Source: Tribonema minus (lineage: Eukaryota; Sar; Xanthophyceae; Tribonematales; Tribonemataceae). From it: a stretch of DNA of 64,000 nucleotides. Below the pieces are notes generated by a model. The model searched no databases and was not told where the DNA came from. It was given only the letters and a program-made list of their open reading frames with translations. Both the position numbers and the translations under genes were made by a program. Location: assembly GCA_017506865.1 (NCBI GenBank), contig JAFCMP010000178.1:1-64000 (forward strand). The letters run 5' to 3'. Positions 41,730 to 51,341 of this stretch are shown here, piece after piece; the stretch's first letter is position 1; every line of letters begins with the position of its first letter.

Positions 41730-43100
41730 ATGGTCGCCACACAGTCCAAGACGCGCGCAGAGTGTAATGAAGAGGGGAAAGCGCGGAGGCACTCTAGGAA
41801 AATTAAGCGGATCACAAAGGGGCGGTACACATACGACACGGCTGTCAAGGAGGCCAAGAAAAGTGGATTCAATGTCATAGAGGACGAAGCTGCGTGGGAT
41901 GCGCAGGCGCCGATTCTGCCAAACAAGCAGAAGCTTCGCATCGCGGGCAGGAACCCCATAGCGTTGAAAGACATCATGAGCGGTCACCACCGATCAGATG
42001 CTCCTTCAGAGGAAGAGAAGGGGGCAACAAGAGCAAAGCAGTCGAAGTCCATGGAAGATCTTGACGTGGGCCAGAGAAAGTGGTACGAAACGAGTGCTAC
42101 CAAAGCCGCGCTGCGCATCCTTGACCCAGACGGACTCGTGGAGACTGCACCCCTGCCAGACGGGTTAGGGGGTGACCTTCAGATGCGATTGAAGGTAAGC
42201 AAAACCTCATTGTACGCCGGCTGCCAGGCCGAATCTGGCGGCACTGGAGGGCGGGACACATGTATCGACTTGAATGTGAAGAAGACAGACGGAGAGGAAG
42301 GAGTATGTTACGAAGCGCACATTCTTCTCGGCGTAATCTTCACCATCTCCAACAGAGATGCTGCTCTGAAGGAGATGAATACATTTGACGCCGTCCCGGA
42401 CGTTGTGATTGAGCAGATATTTTTATACAGATCTGCCGCCGACCTGCCTTGCCCCAGCCTCGCGCCTTCTCCTCGACGTGACAAAAATGACAAGTACGGC
42501 GACAATCGCTACGTTCCCGGCTTCGATGATGATGCACGGCTGTGCCGTATGCGCGAGGTGTTTACCACCTTTGTGCAGGAGAGAACAATGTGGCAAAGTA
42601 AGCAACTGTGGTTCGCCATGGGGCCCGGAACCCCAAACACATGCTTTTCCACACAACATGCATCGGAGGTGCTCAACATCAAGGCTCTGGCTGATCTGGT
42701 TGGTTTTCAGTCGCTGCGAGCACCGGAGCGACAGAATGAGGCGGTCGATGTCGTGTGGAGTTTACACGACAAGGACATCCGCATCAGTTTGAAAACGGCT
42801 TCCGTTGTCAGGAAAGGACTTCACTTTGGGCTGAAGAAACACCCCCACGATGAACACTGCGATCTGGTGTTCGCGTTCTACAAGGATGGCAACGGAAATC
42901 GCACAGGTGTGTCGGTCATATCAGCCGCACGTGTCTATGCGGAACCCGAAGTCCAAGTCGAGCAAGAGACCTTCTACTGGTCCAGCACCACCAATGAGGA
43001 TGTTCTGTGCAGCACGGTCGACCTTTCCGAGTCTGATGCCATGGAGAGCTTAATCGTGCTGGTGAAGTGCCTCATGCCTCCAGCCTTGAACTGCGATTGA
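41730..43100 (+). CDS. Possible PD-(D/E)XK-type nuclease, 456 residues, intronless
   Basis: The N-terminus is basic (SKTRAECNEEGKARRHSRKIKR). Residues about 31-70 have TKGRYTYDTAVKEAKKSGFNV, reminiscent of small DNA-binding modules in homing-type nucleases. Later, VDVVWSLHDKDIRISLKTAS followed by HCDLVFAFYKDGNG gives an Asp...(x)-x-Leu-Lys core like PD-(D/E)XK nucleases, but the acidic residue between Asp and Lys is not certain. No membrane segment. AATAAA follows the stop by 13 bases. The family is not firmly recognised; fold comparison would decide. Confidence 0.4.
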   Translation: MVATQSKTRAECNEEGKARRHSRKIKRITKGRYTYDTAVKEAKKSGFNVIEDEAAWDAQAPILPNKQKLRIAGRNPIALKDIMSGHHRSDAPSEEEKGATRAKQSKSMEDLDVGQRKWYETSATKAALRILDPDGLVETAPLPDGLGGDLQMRLKVSKTSLYAGCQAESGGTGGRDTCIDLNVKKTDGEEGVCYEAHILLGVIFTISNRDAALKEMNTFDAVPDVVIEQIFLYRSAADLPCPSLAPSPRRDKNDKYGDNRYVPGFDDDARLCRMREVFTTFVQERTMWQSKQLWFAMGPGTPNTCFSTQHASEVLNIKALADLVGFQSLRAPERQNEAVDVVWSLHDKDIRISLKTASVVRKGLHFGLKKHPHDEHCDLVFAFYKDGNGNRTGVSVISAARVYAEPEVQVEQETFYWSSTTNEDVLCSTVDLSESDAMESLIVLVKCLMPPALNCD

Positions 43101-43113
43101 CCGGTCAAGGACA

Positions 43114-43119
43114 AATAAA
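43114..43119 (+). terminator. AATAAA polyadenylation signal
   Basis: Located 13 bases after the stop of the 456-residue gene. Confidence 0.5.
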
Positions 43120-43255
43120 AATCAGTGGTGTCCCCTCAATATGGTGCCAAATAACATGTTTGCAAAGGCTATATTCTTACATTGTGCTTTGCCTTGCTAG
43201 ATTGCAATGGCATTTTTAACCAAATCGAATCTGTGCATCACTGTCGCACCACACA

Positions 43256-43914
43256 CGCTACGCCTTTCATATAAAACCTACTCTGCACGTCTACACTGCT
43301 GCACTACACAGCACTTCTACACTCCCCTACACACTGCACGTCTACACTGCTCTACACAGCACCTCTACACTCCCCTACACTCTACACTGCTGAACTGCAT
43401 GGGCTGCTGAGCACTACACGCTGTCACATCTCACTACATGCCTAAATCACACGCAATGTGTACTCTGCTCTACACATGCAAAGCCCTATAAGACCTACTC
43501 TGTACAGCACCAATACACTCATTCCTCTACACTACCCTACCCTCTACACTGCTACACTGCGTAACTCCTGCTCTACACACGCTACGTATATATAATACCT
43601 ACTCTGCACGTCCGCACTGCTGCTCTACACAGCACCTCTACACCCCCCTACACACTGCACGTCTGTCTACACTGCTGTACACAGCACCTCTACACTCCCC
43701 TACACTCTACACTGCTGCACTGCATGGGCTGCTCTACACACTGGTTGCATCTCACTACATGCCTACAGCACACGCAATGTGTACTCTACTCTTGCTCTAC
43801 ACATGCAGAGCCCTATAAGACCTACTATGTACGTCCTGTACAGCACCTATACACTCCTCTACACTACACTACCCTCTACACTGCTACACTGCGTAACTCC
43901 TGCTCTACACACAC
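43256..43914 (+). repeat. Two tandem copies (about 325 bp) of a TCTACAC-rich repeat
   Basis: Copy 1 is about 43256-43577 and copy 2 about 43578-43914. Each is built from CTCTACACAG/CACCTCTACACTCCCC units and has unique landmarks: GCATGGGCTGCT, ATCTCACTACATGCCTA, CACGCAATGTGTACTCT, AGCCCTATAAGACCTACT and GCGTAACTCCTGCTCTACAC. No coding frame is credible. Confidence 0.85.
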
Positions 43915-44280
43915 TACGTATATAGAACTACGCAAGAGAATGAATGATGAATAGTGTGTTCTACCAATTAAAACGGCGCATACACCTTTTGCGGAAACTT
44001 ATATTTGCACAAGTATATGCTGTCAGAGGCCTTTCGAAAGATTGAACGGCATTGGCTGCAAGCATCTACATTTTTGCCTATGCAGCTTTGCGCTCAAGAG
44101 TCACTCTGGTCCAACCTGACAACCTCTGCACAATCAATCCAACAGGCCACTGCCGACGAACTAGGTTTGCTTTAAGTGCTGCCCTTCAAGGAAGGCTGGG
44201 AGGGGGAATGGGGGGGCAACTCTGCTGCACCCCTTGTGTTTTGGCCTACACTACACTATTCTAAACTACTATGCACCTCG
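43915..44280. other. Gap after the TCTACAC repeat, nothing recognised
   Basis: No gene or RNA seen. A short G-rich patch lies at 44200-44218. Confidence 0.4.
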
Positions 44281-45015
44281 CTACCGGGCCTGATCATAAA
44301 CCATCTGGAGCACACTCTGCCTGTACAGCGAGATTCGATGATCCTTGAGCCTGGCCAGTAACGTACCAGTGGTAGGTGTGCCAATTGTAATCACTTGTGG
44401 AAACGATGCATAAGCACGAAAAGGTGGTAGGCCTGGGATGGGATCATTACCATTCTTGACCAGCAGCAGCCGGTCACCGAACCTCTGCAATATGGCTTCC
44501 ACAAGTTCCGCATCGCCCAAGCGAGGCATACCAAAGCCAACAAAGGAGACAGCACTGCCATAATGTTGAGCGAATTGACATGTGGTCAAAGCTGCCAGAG
44601 CAGCGCCTGCAGAATGTCCTATGCATGTCAACGAAGTAGGTGATGAAAGCCGTTTGTGAAGGTCAGGCTCACACAGACGCACTAGACGGCGCTGTTGGAG
44701 ATAAAAGCCAGCATGCGCTCTACCAGGGCCATAAACGGTGGGGGTCAGAGAAGCGTGCGCATCAAGTACGAGATCCTTCAGGCCATCTGTGCCTCGAATA
44801 CAAAACACATGTTCAGTGTCACTCACCTGCATTAGCATTGCATGTGCGCCACTGGTCTGGTCGGTATAGAAAGCAGGGGGTCTGGTAGCGCCACTGAGCT
44901 CCTCAAACGCTGGCCCAGATTGTATGCATTGTGCAGCCAGAACTTCAGCAGGTGCACGATACACACAGCTTGCAAAGTTTACAGCTTGCAGCAGCTTGGC
45001 AAGCGGTAACAGCAT
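44281..45015 (-). CDS. Class 3 (alpha/beta-hydrolase) lipase
   Basis: 244 residues and intronless. The triad is visible: Ser135 in GHSAG (133-137), Asp191 in NGNDPIPG and His226 in KDHRISLY. The oxyanion-side motif FCIRGT (71-76) and HAGFYLQ (101-107) are typical of fungal/plant-type class 3 lipases. The length is near the minimal catalytic domain; the first 25 residues are moderately hydrophobic but not a clear signal peptide. It likely hydrolyses acylglycerols or phospholipids. It starts 103 bases from the divergent kelch gene, so the two could share a promoter. Genes of this class occur in algae and also in several large algal viruses. Confidence 0.85.
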   Translation of the reverse strand: MLLPLAKLLQAVNFASCVYRAPAEVLAAQCIQSGPAFEELSGATRPPAFYTDQTSGAHAMLMQVSDTEHVFCIRGTDGLKDLVLDAHASLTPTVYGPGRAHAGFYLQQRRLVRLCEPDLHKRLSSPTSLTCIGHSAGAALAALTTCQFAQHYGSAVSFVGFGMPRLGDAELVEAILQRFGDRLLLVKNGNDPIPGLPPFRAYASFPQVITIGTPTTGTLLARLKDHRISLYRQSVLQMVYDQAR

Positions 45016-45118
45016 TTTACACCTTGCCTGCCAAAATTACGGACCGACATGCAAAGTGGAGACAGGTGACGGCAATCTGTACACGTGGCTAATTTTGTTA
45101 GCATACATGTAGAAAAGA

Positions 45119-46204
45119 ATGGGAGTCATGAGGTCAAGGTACCTGTGGAACCAGCATCAAGAGTGGCTGCACCTCAATACATTTGGTGACCGTCCGTGTG
45201 CAAGAAGCGGCCACTCGGCAGTTGTTGTGGGGGGCAAAATCTATGTGTTTGGCGGCTGTGATGGCGTCGCCGTGTACAATGACTTGCACCGTTTCGATAC
45301 AGTCACACATGAGTGGAGTGTGATCCATGCAGAGGGAGGGCCAACGCCACGTGCTGCATTTGGCATGTGTGCAGGCCCTGGTGAGGAGGACTTTACGATT
45401 GCATGCGGTAGCAACACGCAGCATATGAGCGCCTTTGCGGATATATGGCGCTTCAACACACGGCGCCGTGCGTGGACAAAGATGTTTGAGTCGCCGAAGG
45501 CCTTGTATGGCGTTTCGATTTGCTGGTACGGTCGTATGCTGCTCATGTATGCAGGCACAACGGGGTCAAAGTACTCTAACCACTTGTACGCATTTGACGC
45601 AAGAACTTCGGGTGTTGCTAAGGTCAGCACAACAGGAGTGTGCCCCTCGAGACGGTACAAGCACGAGAGCTTTGTTGTGAATGATGACATGTATGTCTTC
45701 GGCGGTGGCTGCTTTGCACCTACAGAAGGCTGCATGTTTATTAGCCGGCTGGACCTGAGGTCACTGGAATGGAAGCAAGTAGATGTTGAGGGTGACACGT
45801 CTGTTGCGCGAACAGCCGTTAGCTGCTGCGTGGACCCCGAGACATTGAAAGTGTGGGTGTTTGGCGGCTTTGATGCTGACAACACTCGCTTACAAGCCTT
45901 TCAAAACTATGACTTGACATCAAATGAGTGGAACGTTGTGCAGACTGTGTGCAGTCCAGACGCCCGTGCCTTCCATTCCATGATATACACCCAGGGTTCC
46001 TTGTACCTAATGCTCGGTGCAAACGGCAAGAGGAAATTCAATGATATTTGGCAATATCGAATCCGAAGCACTCCACCCACGCTGCAAATGCTGGCAGCTC
46101 ACGCGTTGCTAAGGTTGCCACGTCTTGCATGCCAACCATCACTACCTGATGAGATACATTCACTCATTGAGGCTGTGAAGGTCGTAAGGAGCCTACCGGA
46201 GTAG
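45119..46204 (+). CDS. Kelch-repeat protein
   Basis: 361 residues and intronless. At least five kelch blades are visible, with the GG-Y-W pattern: VVVGGKIYVFGGCDGVAVYNDL...W, IACGSN...DIWRFNTRRRAW, MLLMYAGT...LYAFD, MYVFGGGCF...LEW, VWVFGGFDADN...W and LYLMLGANG. A single beta-propeller is expected. No BTB, F-box or phosphatase domain is fused. Probably a protein-interaction scaffold. ATG 45119 is followed by an in-frame ATG at 45128; either could start. It is divergent from the lipase. Confidence 0.85.
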   Translation: MGVMRSRYLWNQHQEWLHLNTFGDRPCARSGHSAVVVGGKIYVFGGCDGVAVYNDLHRFDTVTHEWSVIHAEGGPTPRAAFGMCAGPGEEDFTIACGSNTQHMSAFADIWRFNTRRRAWTKMFESPKALYGVSICWYGRMLLMYAGTTGSKYSNHLYAFDARTSGVAKVSTTGVCPSRRYKHESFVVNDDMYVFGGGCFAPTEGCMFISRLDLRSLEWKQVDVEGDTSVARTAVSCCVDPETLKVWVFGGFDADNTRLQAFQNYDLTSNEWNVVQTVCSPDARAFHSMIYTQGSLYLMLGANGKRKFNDIWQYRIRSTPPTLQMLAAHALLRLPRLACQPSLPDEIHSLIEAVKVVRSLPE

Positions 46205-46339
46205 GCATCACACTCTTTTATCCAATCTTACTGGCTTCACTATCAGTGCAGTAGTAGCTTTCATGTATTCCAGACACCACTTCGCGCACTATCCTCACTG
46301 TACTAGCCTTTATGATCACTGTAGCCTGACATTGGCTGG

Positions 46340-46853
46340 TCACATGCCCATTCCAGGCATCGGAGGAGGCGCTGTCGGGTAAAGCTCTGGATTTTTGAAG
46401 TACGCTTTGACGCGAATCTTTTTGTCTTGTTTGAAGCGATCAATGCAAATTTTCCACCTGGGCTTCAATCGTTCAGGGCCGTTCTCGTGCATATATGACC
46501 AGCTCCCTAACCTAGACACTTCCCATGACGTCGGATCTTCTCTGCGAAAGTCATCCTTGTAGCCTTCTGCTCGAAGCAGAGCTTGTTCGACATACTGCTC
46601 ATTCTGACAAAAGTGCACGGTGTGAGGGTCGGCATACTTGGCAAGAAGGTGGATCGGTAGGCAGAGAAGCATATCCATCGTCACTGTCTTCGCATTGCAG
46701 ACAAGATTTTTTTGGCACCTTGTGTGCGTGACAAACTTTGAAGCCAACACTGCTAGGGTAAGGCATCTTGTCCGTTGCAGGGGGACTGACAGCAGTCGAG
46801 GGTCGCTCTTGAACCTTGCGCACACAGTTTATGCCGCCACAACAATATAACAA
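46340..46853 (-). CDS. Unrecognised Cys-rich protein, possibly frameshifted
   Basis: Two overlapping minus-strand frames together look like one protein. 46853-46599 reads MLYCCGGINCVRKVQERPS, then VCHAHKVPKKSCLQCEDSDD and SCQVCRPSH. The frame ending at 46340 reads CQNEQYVEQALLRAEGYKDD, ..LGSWSYMHENG.. and ends in a Pro/Met-rich tail (PTAPPPMPGMGM). A one-base frame change between about 46640 and 46700 would join a CxxH/CxxC zinc-like N-terminus to the second part. It may be a real frameshift, a short intron or a pseudogene. No function is assigned. It ends 136 bases from the convergent kelch gene. Confidence 0.35.
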
Positions 46854-46886
46854 AGAAAATGGAGAATGCTTGAGAATGAGAATACT

Positions 46887-49016
46887 TCAAATATTGTCCA
46901 TTTTTCTGCCATTGTTCGCACGCAGAAACGTGTACATGGCATCCCCGCCCAGTGTGTGCAGCAGTTTCACAGCGCGCCTCTCGAAACTCGCATTGACGAT
47001 CCTCTTTGTAAATCCCCCTATCCCGAAAATCGTGGCAAAGTTCTGTGCTCCGAGTGCGTTGAACCATCTGCTGGTAATGGCCTGAAACGCGGGATTGAGC
47101 ATGCGAGCGGCGACGCCATCGCACATAAATGTGACAAAGCACGCCGCTCCGAGCCGCTCAAACCAGATTTCTAAGCACGCTGCGAAGAGTGGGTCCAGCA
47201 GGCGAGCAGCAACTCCGCCACACATAAATGTGACAAAGCGCGCCGCTCCGAGCCGCTCAAACCAGATTTCTAAGCGTGCTGCGAAGAGCGGGTCCAGCAG
47301 GCGAGCGGCAACTCCGCCACACATAAATGTGACAAAGCGCGCCGCTCCGAGCCGCTCAAACCAGATTTCTAAGCGTGCTGCGAAGAGCGGGTCCAGCAGG
47401 CGAGCGGCGATGCCATTGCACATAAATGTGACAAAGCGCGCCGCTCCGAGCCGCTCAAACCAGATTTCTAAGCGTGCTGCGAAGAGCGGGTCCAGCAGGC
47501 GAGCGGCGATGCTGTCGCACATAAATGTGACAAAGCGCGCCGCTCCGAGCCGCTCAAACCAGATTTCTAAGCACGCTGCGAAGAGCGGGTCCAGCAGGCG
47601 AGCGGCGATGCCATTGCACATAAATGTGACAAAGCGTGCCGCTCGGAGCCGCTCGAACCAGATGTCTAAGCTCGCTGCGAAGAGTGGGTCCAGCAGGCGA
47701 GCGGCGATGCTGTCGCACATAAATGTGACAAAGCGCGCCGCTCCGGGCCGCTCAAACCAGATTTTTGAGCTTGCTGCGAAGAGCGGGTCCAGCAGGCGAG
47801 CGGCGATGCTGTCGCACATAAATGTGACAAAGCGCGCCGCTCCGAGCCGCTCAAACCAGTTTTCTGAGCTTGCTGCGAAGAGCGGGTCCAGCAGGCGAGC
47901 GGCAACTCCGCCACACATAAATGTGACAAAGCGCGCCGCTCCGAGCCGCTCGAACCAGACGTCTAAGCTCGCTGCGAAGAGCGGGTCCAGTAGGCGAGCG
48001 GCGATGCCATCGCACATAAATGTGACAAAGCGCGCCGCTCCGAGCCGCTTGAACCAGACGTCTAACGTGCTGTCGTATGTGGGGAGGTCCAGGTAAATGT
48101 TTCCACTGCGCAGGATGGACATCAGGGGTTTAAGCCCCCTTCCTGCCCACTTGGAAAGTGTCGCTCTCACATCCGGGAGGTGCGCCTTCACGTTCCGTAG
48201 ATGTACGTCTCTCAGCGGGAATCGTCCACTGGAGCTGCTGTACAGGAGGTGCGTCAGGTATTCCCTCCCCCGCATTCTCACAGCGAGCTCTTCCTCGTCG
48301 ATACCCATCGCAGCGATCAGGCATCGCGACGTGTTCCCCGGCGAGAGATCTCCGCTAGCGCAGCAGCTCACGACGCCGTTGATCATCGCCATCGTCTCTT
48401 TAAATATGCCCGTCACGCTCACTTCCCTGCCTGTCACCAGGTGGTGCGATGGATGAGGCCGTCCCTCTATTGCTGCGAAGCGACAGTCGCCAGCCTCGCA
48501 CAACGTCACTCCGAGCGAGGAGAGCTCTTCCATGCGGGAGATGAACCCTAGCGTGATCATCCTCTCGAACGCCGCTTGACACGTTCTACCCGCGATGTAC
48601 ACGCACGGGATGCTCGCTGCCGCGGCCAGCTGAAGTGAGAAGCGGTGGTAGAAGTCATGAATGATCTCGTCGTCGACGACCCACGAGGCGATGACGCCCT
48701 GGTCGATGATGTCGTTGCGCACATTGGCACTGATGCAGCACAAGTCCACCCACGCCATCTCCACCCCGGCGTTGAGTAGCTTGTGCATCTCCTTCTCCGT
48801 GCGAGCTGTCTCCGTGTGGGCCCTCGGTCCCGGGTAGAGGGCAAAGTTGATGAGCTGCACGTCTGCGACAGGAGCGGAGAGGTATATGGTGACATCTTCC
48901 TCGGCTCCGCGGACGCAACGTTTCTGCTTCTTGAGGACTGTCTCGCTCATAGCATATGTGAACAGGCGCTTGTCCCCAGCCCCTTCCTCGGTCACTGGCT
49001 TTGATAGCGTCGTCAT
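46887..49016 (-). CDS. Protein with ten 33-residue WFERLGAARFVTFMC repeats
   Basis: 709 residues and intronless. The N-terminal domain (about 1-290) is globular, with VDLCCISANVRNDI, FYHRFSLQLAAAASIPCVYIAG and EGRPHPSHHL; a G..CQ..FE and HPS combination faintly recalls DNA-glycosylase-like folds, but I would not assign that. From about residue 320 come ten copies of a 33-residue unit (WFERLGAARFVTFMC, xxAARLLDPLFAA) and a diverged last one (WFNALGAQNFATIF). The units are Leu/Phe/Trp-spaced and probably form a helical solenoid. Copies are nearly identical in DNA, so the array expanded recently. Ends LRANNGRKMDNI. An opposite-strand frame across the repeat is open but is a shadow. Confidence 0.6.
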   Translation of the reverse strand: MTTLSKPVTEEGAGDKRLFTYAMSETVLKKQKRCVRGAEEDVTIYLSAPVADVQLINFALYPGPRAHTETARTEKEMHKLLNAGVEMAWVDLCCISANVRNDIIDQGVIASWVVDDEIIHDFYHRFSLQLAAAASIPCVYIAGRTCQAAFERMITLGFISRMEELSSLGVTLCEAGDCRFAAIEGRPHPSHHLVTGREVSVTGIFKETMAMINGVVSCCASGDLSPGNTSRCLIAAMGIDEEELAVRMRGREYLTHLLYSSSSGRFPLRDVHLRNVKAHLPDVRATLSKWAGRGLKPLMSILRSGNIYLDLPTYDSTLDVWFKRLGAARFVTFMCDGIAARLLDPLFAASLDVWFERLGAARFVTFMCGGVAARLLDPLFAASSENWFERLGAARFVTFMCDSIAARLLDPLFAASSKIWFERPGAARFVTFMCDSIAARLLDPLFAASLDIWFERLRAARFVTFMCNGIAARLLDPLFAACLEIWFERLGAARFVTFMCDSIAARLLDPLFAARLEIWFERLGAARFVTFMCNGIAARLLDPLFAARLEIWFERLGAARFVTFMCGGVAARLLDPLFAARLEIWFERLGAARFVTFMCGGVAARLLDPLFAACLEIWFERLGAACFVTFMCDGVAARMLNPAFQAITSRWFNALGAQNFATIFGIGGFTKRIVNASFERRAVKLLHTLGGDAMYTFLRANNGRKMDNI
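47105..48075. repeat. 99-bp in-frame tandem repeat, about ten copies
   Basis: The unit spacing is 99 bp, measured at successive ACATAAATGTGACAAAGCG motifs (for example 47222 and 47321). The units are 90-98 percent alike in the middle and more diverged at the ends, as expected for unequal exchange. Confidence 0.9.
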
Positions 49017-49139
49017 TTGTCCGGGAATGGTAGTGATGCTTGTGGGACAGGATTAAGTGATTCGTGTGTGCGTGGGGTTTGGCGAATCAGATTCGTACAT
49101 TTATTCAAATAGGATTCGGTACAGAAGATTCGCACTCAG
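49017..49139. other. Short upstream region of the 33-residue-repeat gene
   Basis: It contains GATTCGTACATTTATTCAAATAGGATTCGG, an AT-rich stretch that could carry the promoter of the minus-strand gene. No defined motif. Confidence 0.25.
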
Positions 49140-49740
49140 ATGAGGTTGGTCCTGTCGAAAAAAGGGTTCATAAAATGCAAATAATTGTGGCTCAAGATCG
49201 AAAGTGTTGGTGAGGTCAGGCTAAGAGAGCTCCAACCTTGCGCTACACTAGCAGTCACCATACTAAGCCTTATGACTCAAAGTTGAACTTGTGCTGCAAC
49301 TTGCGAGGCTGGGTCTGTCGAGAAAAGGGTTCATTGAGTGCAAATAAATAATGGATCATGATCTAAAGTGTAGGTGAGGTCAGGGTAAGAGAGGTTCAAA
49401 CATCGCCAGCATTAGCAGTCGCCATACTCAGCCTTACAGCGCAAAGTTGAACTTATGCTGAAACTTGAAGTTTCTGTGGCTTGGCCTGGTCAAAAAAAGT
49501 ATTTTTCAGAGGCTGACCCTAAATGGGGTCGGTACGACGCTCGCCAGGTTTTCGTAAACTGCAAATAATTATGGTCCAGCATCAAAAGTGGAGGTGAGAT
49601 CATGCTAAGAGAGCTTCAAACAACCCCAGCATAAACAGTCACCATACTAAGGCTTACAGCGCAATGTTGAACTTATGCTGAAAATTGAAGTTCCTGAGGT
49701 TGGTCCTGTCGAAAAAGGGTTGCTGAAGCTCAGGCATTAC
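49140..49740 (+). repeat. 218-bp repeat array 3, about 2.8 units
   Basis: Same orientation as arrays 1-2 but more diverged. The best unit is at about 49500-49700, with AGGCTGACCCTAAATGGGG and TCGGTACGACGCTCGCCAGG. Earlier units lack that core. A G-run (49838-49850) and AT-rich sequence follow to the next gene. Confidence 0.85.
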
Positions 49741-50035
49741 ACTACAAGGCTACATGCACAATGAGGCAGCGTATGTGAGCACTCATATTCGAATTGGTAC
49801 GAATGACACATAAATTTGTGACAAACATCGAATCACGGGGGGGGGGGGGAGATTTATGTCAGTCTCCAGGAACTTCAAGTGCTCTTCAAACTTCAACTTA
49901 AGGCGTCTGCTCATGTCAACAAAGCTTGACACGATTGACACTGCTCACTGTATTGGCGCTCTGACAGGGCTGTTGAAGTCCTACTAGTGTTGCCCTCGGT
50001 GACTGTTGGCATGCGTCTGTCACTTTTAAACATGC

Positions 50036-51028
50036 TCAGGCTGTCAAACCTGCGAGAACCTCCTCAAATAAATCGCCATCTTCTACAACATCATAGCACA
50101 TCACCTTACGCACTTCGCCATTCACATGTTTGTCAGTTGTGTGCGCATTCGCGCAGCCATGCTTCTTCCTGTATGCACGGCTCATCTCCTTGCCGAATTT
50201 GGATGTGAAAGGCACCTTCTGATACTCCGCATTTGTTGTATTCTGTGACAACCATCCTGCCACAGTGCAGTAGTTTTCATGTACAGCCTCAGCAGTGAGC
50301 AGAGGCGTGCCTGAGGATGGGCTGGATGCTATGTTCTTAAGCTGATCGATCAGGGCAATACGCAAATTAGGGTCGAGTATATGCTGCTCTTGAAGTGACC
50401 TCATGAAATATGTCGTGTCTGCAAACTTGCGTCTGTGCCACTCTGCGTCGTCGGCACGCTTGCGCTTTGCCAGCTCATCATGCACCATGCTCAGTGCCAC
50501 CTGCTGCTTACTTGTCTCGTCAAGGAATGCAAAGCCAGCTGGCATGAGTGCCAATTGAGTGTCACTCTCCTGAGAAGCGGCGCTTAGCGTGTCTGACATG
50601 AGGAAGCCTTGAACTGCGTGACCCCCCTCAGTCTTCTGCAGAGCATGGTGGCGACTCTCAATTTCCTGCACCAAGCTCAGATCACCACCGAGGAGACGGC
50701 ATACAGTGTTTGCGCTTTCGCGCCTGAAGTCACGCGCAGCCTTGCCGGGCAATGACCAAACAATCTCCACCAACGTTTTTGCGTCCGCACAGGGGGTGGG
50801 TTTCCCTTTTCCATTGATTCGAAGGTGGCAACAGGATGAGGCTACGTCAGGCATCTCTGATGCCAACCTCGCAAAGGTGGTGGATGCTTGATTTGAAGGC
50901 AGATTAGGAATAACCAGACGAATGACATCAATTACACTACCCTTGTTGCTCGCAGAATCAACTCTGATGGAGGTAGTGAAGTCAGCGACGTCCATGGTAC
51001 TATGAGCATATGCAAACATTTTAATCAT
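50036..51028 (-). CDS. LPGKAAR-FRR-GGD-domain protein (ANT/Bro-like), 330 residues
   Basis: The better start is probably MDVADFTTS (ATG 50995, 319 residues). Residues about 21-125 hold SNKGSVIDVIRLV, PTPCADAKTLVEIVWSLPGKAARDFRRESA and VCRLLGGDLSLVQEIESRH. This resembles a domain I associate with antirepressor/Bro-like proteins of large DNA viruses and with orphan algal genes. A charged helical stretch follows (KRKRADDAEWHRRKFADTTYFMRSLQEQHI). The C-terminus (about 255-320) is a separate small unit, HENYCTVAGWLSQNTT...FGKEMSRAYRKKHG. It likely binds DNA. No intron is needed. Confidence 0.45.
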   Translation of the reverse strand: MIKMFAYAHSTMDVADFTTSIRVDSASNKGSVIDVIRLVIPNLPSNQASTTFARLASEMPDVASSCCHLRINGKGKPTPCADAKTLVEIVWSLPGKAARDFRRESANTVCRLLGGDLSLVQEIESRHHALQKTEGGHAVQGFLMSDTLSAASQESDTQLALMPAGFAFLDETSKQQVALSMVHDELAKRKRADDAEWHRRKFADTTYFMRSLQEQHILDPNLRIALIDQLKNIASSPSSGTPLLTAEAVHENYCTVAGWLSQNTTNAEYQKVPFTSKFGKEMSRAYRKKHGCANAHTTDKHVNGEVRKVMCYDVVEDGDLFEEVLAGLTA

Positions 51029-51189
51029 TGCCGTTCAAACAAGCAAAACAGAAAGCAGCAAGCCATACTGGCCAAGTGTCACGTGTCTATTCTGGCGCGC
51101 TTGGCCATCGCAAAAAACAGCACAGAAAACAGAACACCAGAACACCCATCACCTCCTCAATGTATGTAGGGACTGTCCAAATTGTATTT

Positions 51190-51310
51190 AAGCCTGCGTA
51201 CCACACACAGCATAAAGCAAATGTGCCTCAGGAAACCTTTCATTCTGGTTAGTTCCACAGGCACCCGGGGCATGCACGCTCGCAGCGTCCTAGCCAACTT
51301 ATTGAGCTGC
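51190..51310 (-). repeat. Conserved 3' block downstream of gene A
   Basis: Shared with 57336-57455 (after gene B) and, weakly, 56440-56515 (after copy C). Landmarks on the plus strand are CCACACACAGCATAAAGCAAATGT, CTGGTTAGTTCCACAGGCAC, CCGGGGCATGCACG and GCGTCCTAGCCAACTTAT. It begins within about 30 bases of the stop of gene A, so it is probably 3' UTR or element end. Confidence 0.8.
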
Positions 51311-51341
51311 TACTACTGCAGACATTGCGCCCCACATACAT

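Noticed and set aside
47095-48096. Plus-strand open frame of 333 codons with Ser/Arg/Ala repeats across the 99-bp array
   Set aside because: It is the antisense of the 33-residue repeat; a 99-bp unit (divisible by 3) keeps an opposite frame open automatically. The minus-strand frame extends into a non-repetitive domain and is the better gene.
46887-49016. Assignment of the N-terminal domain to uracil-DNA glycosylase
   Set aside because: Only an HPS motif and a loose G..CQ..F pattern support it; the catalytic water-activating motif is not visible.
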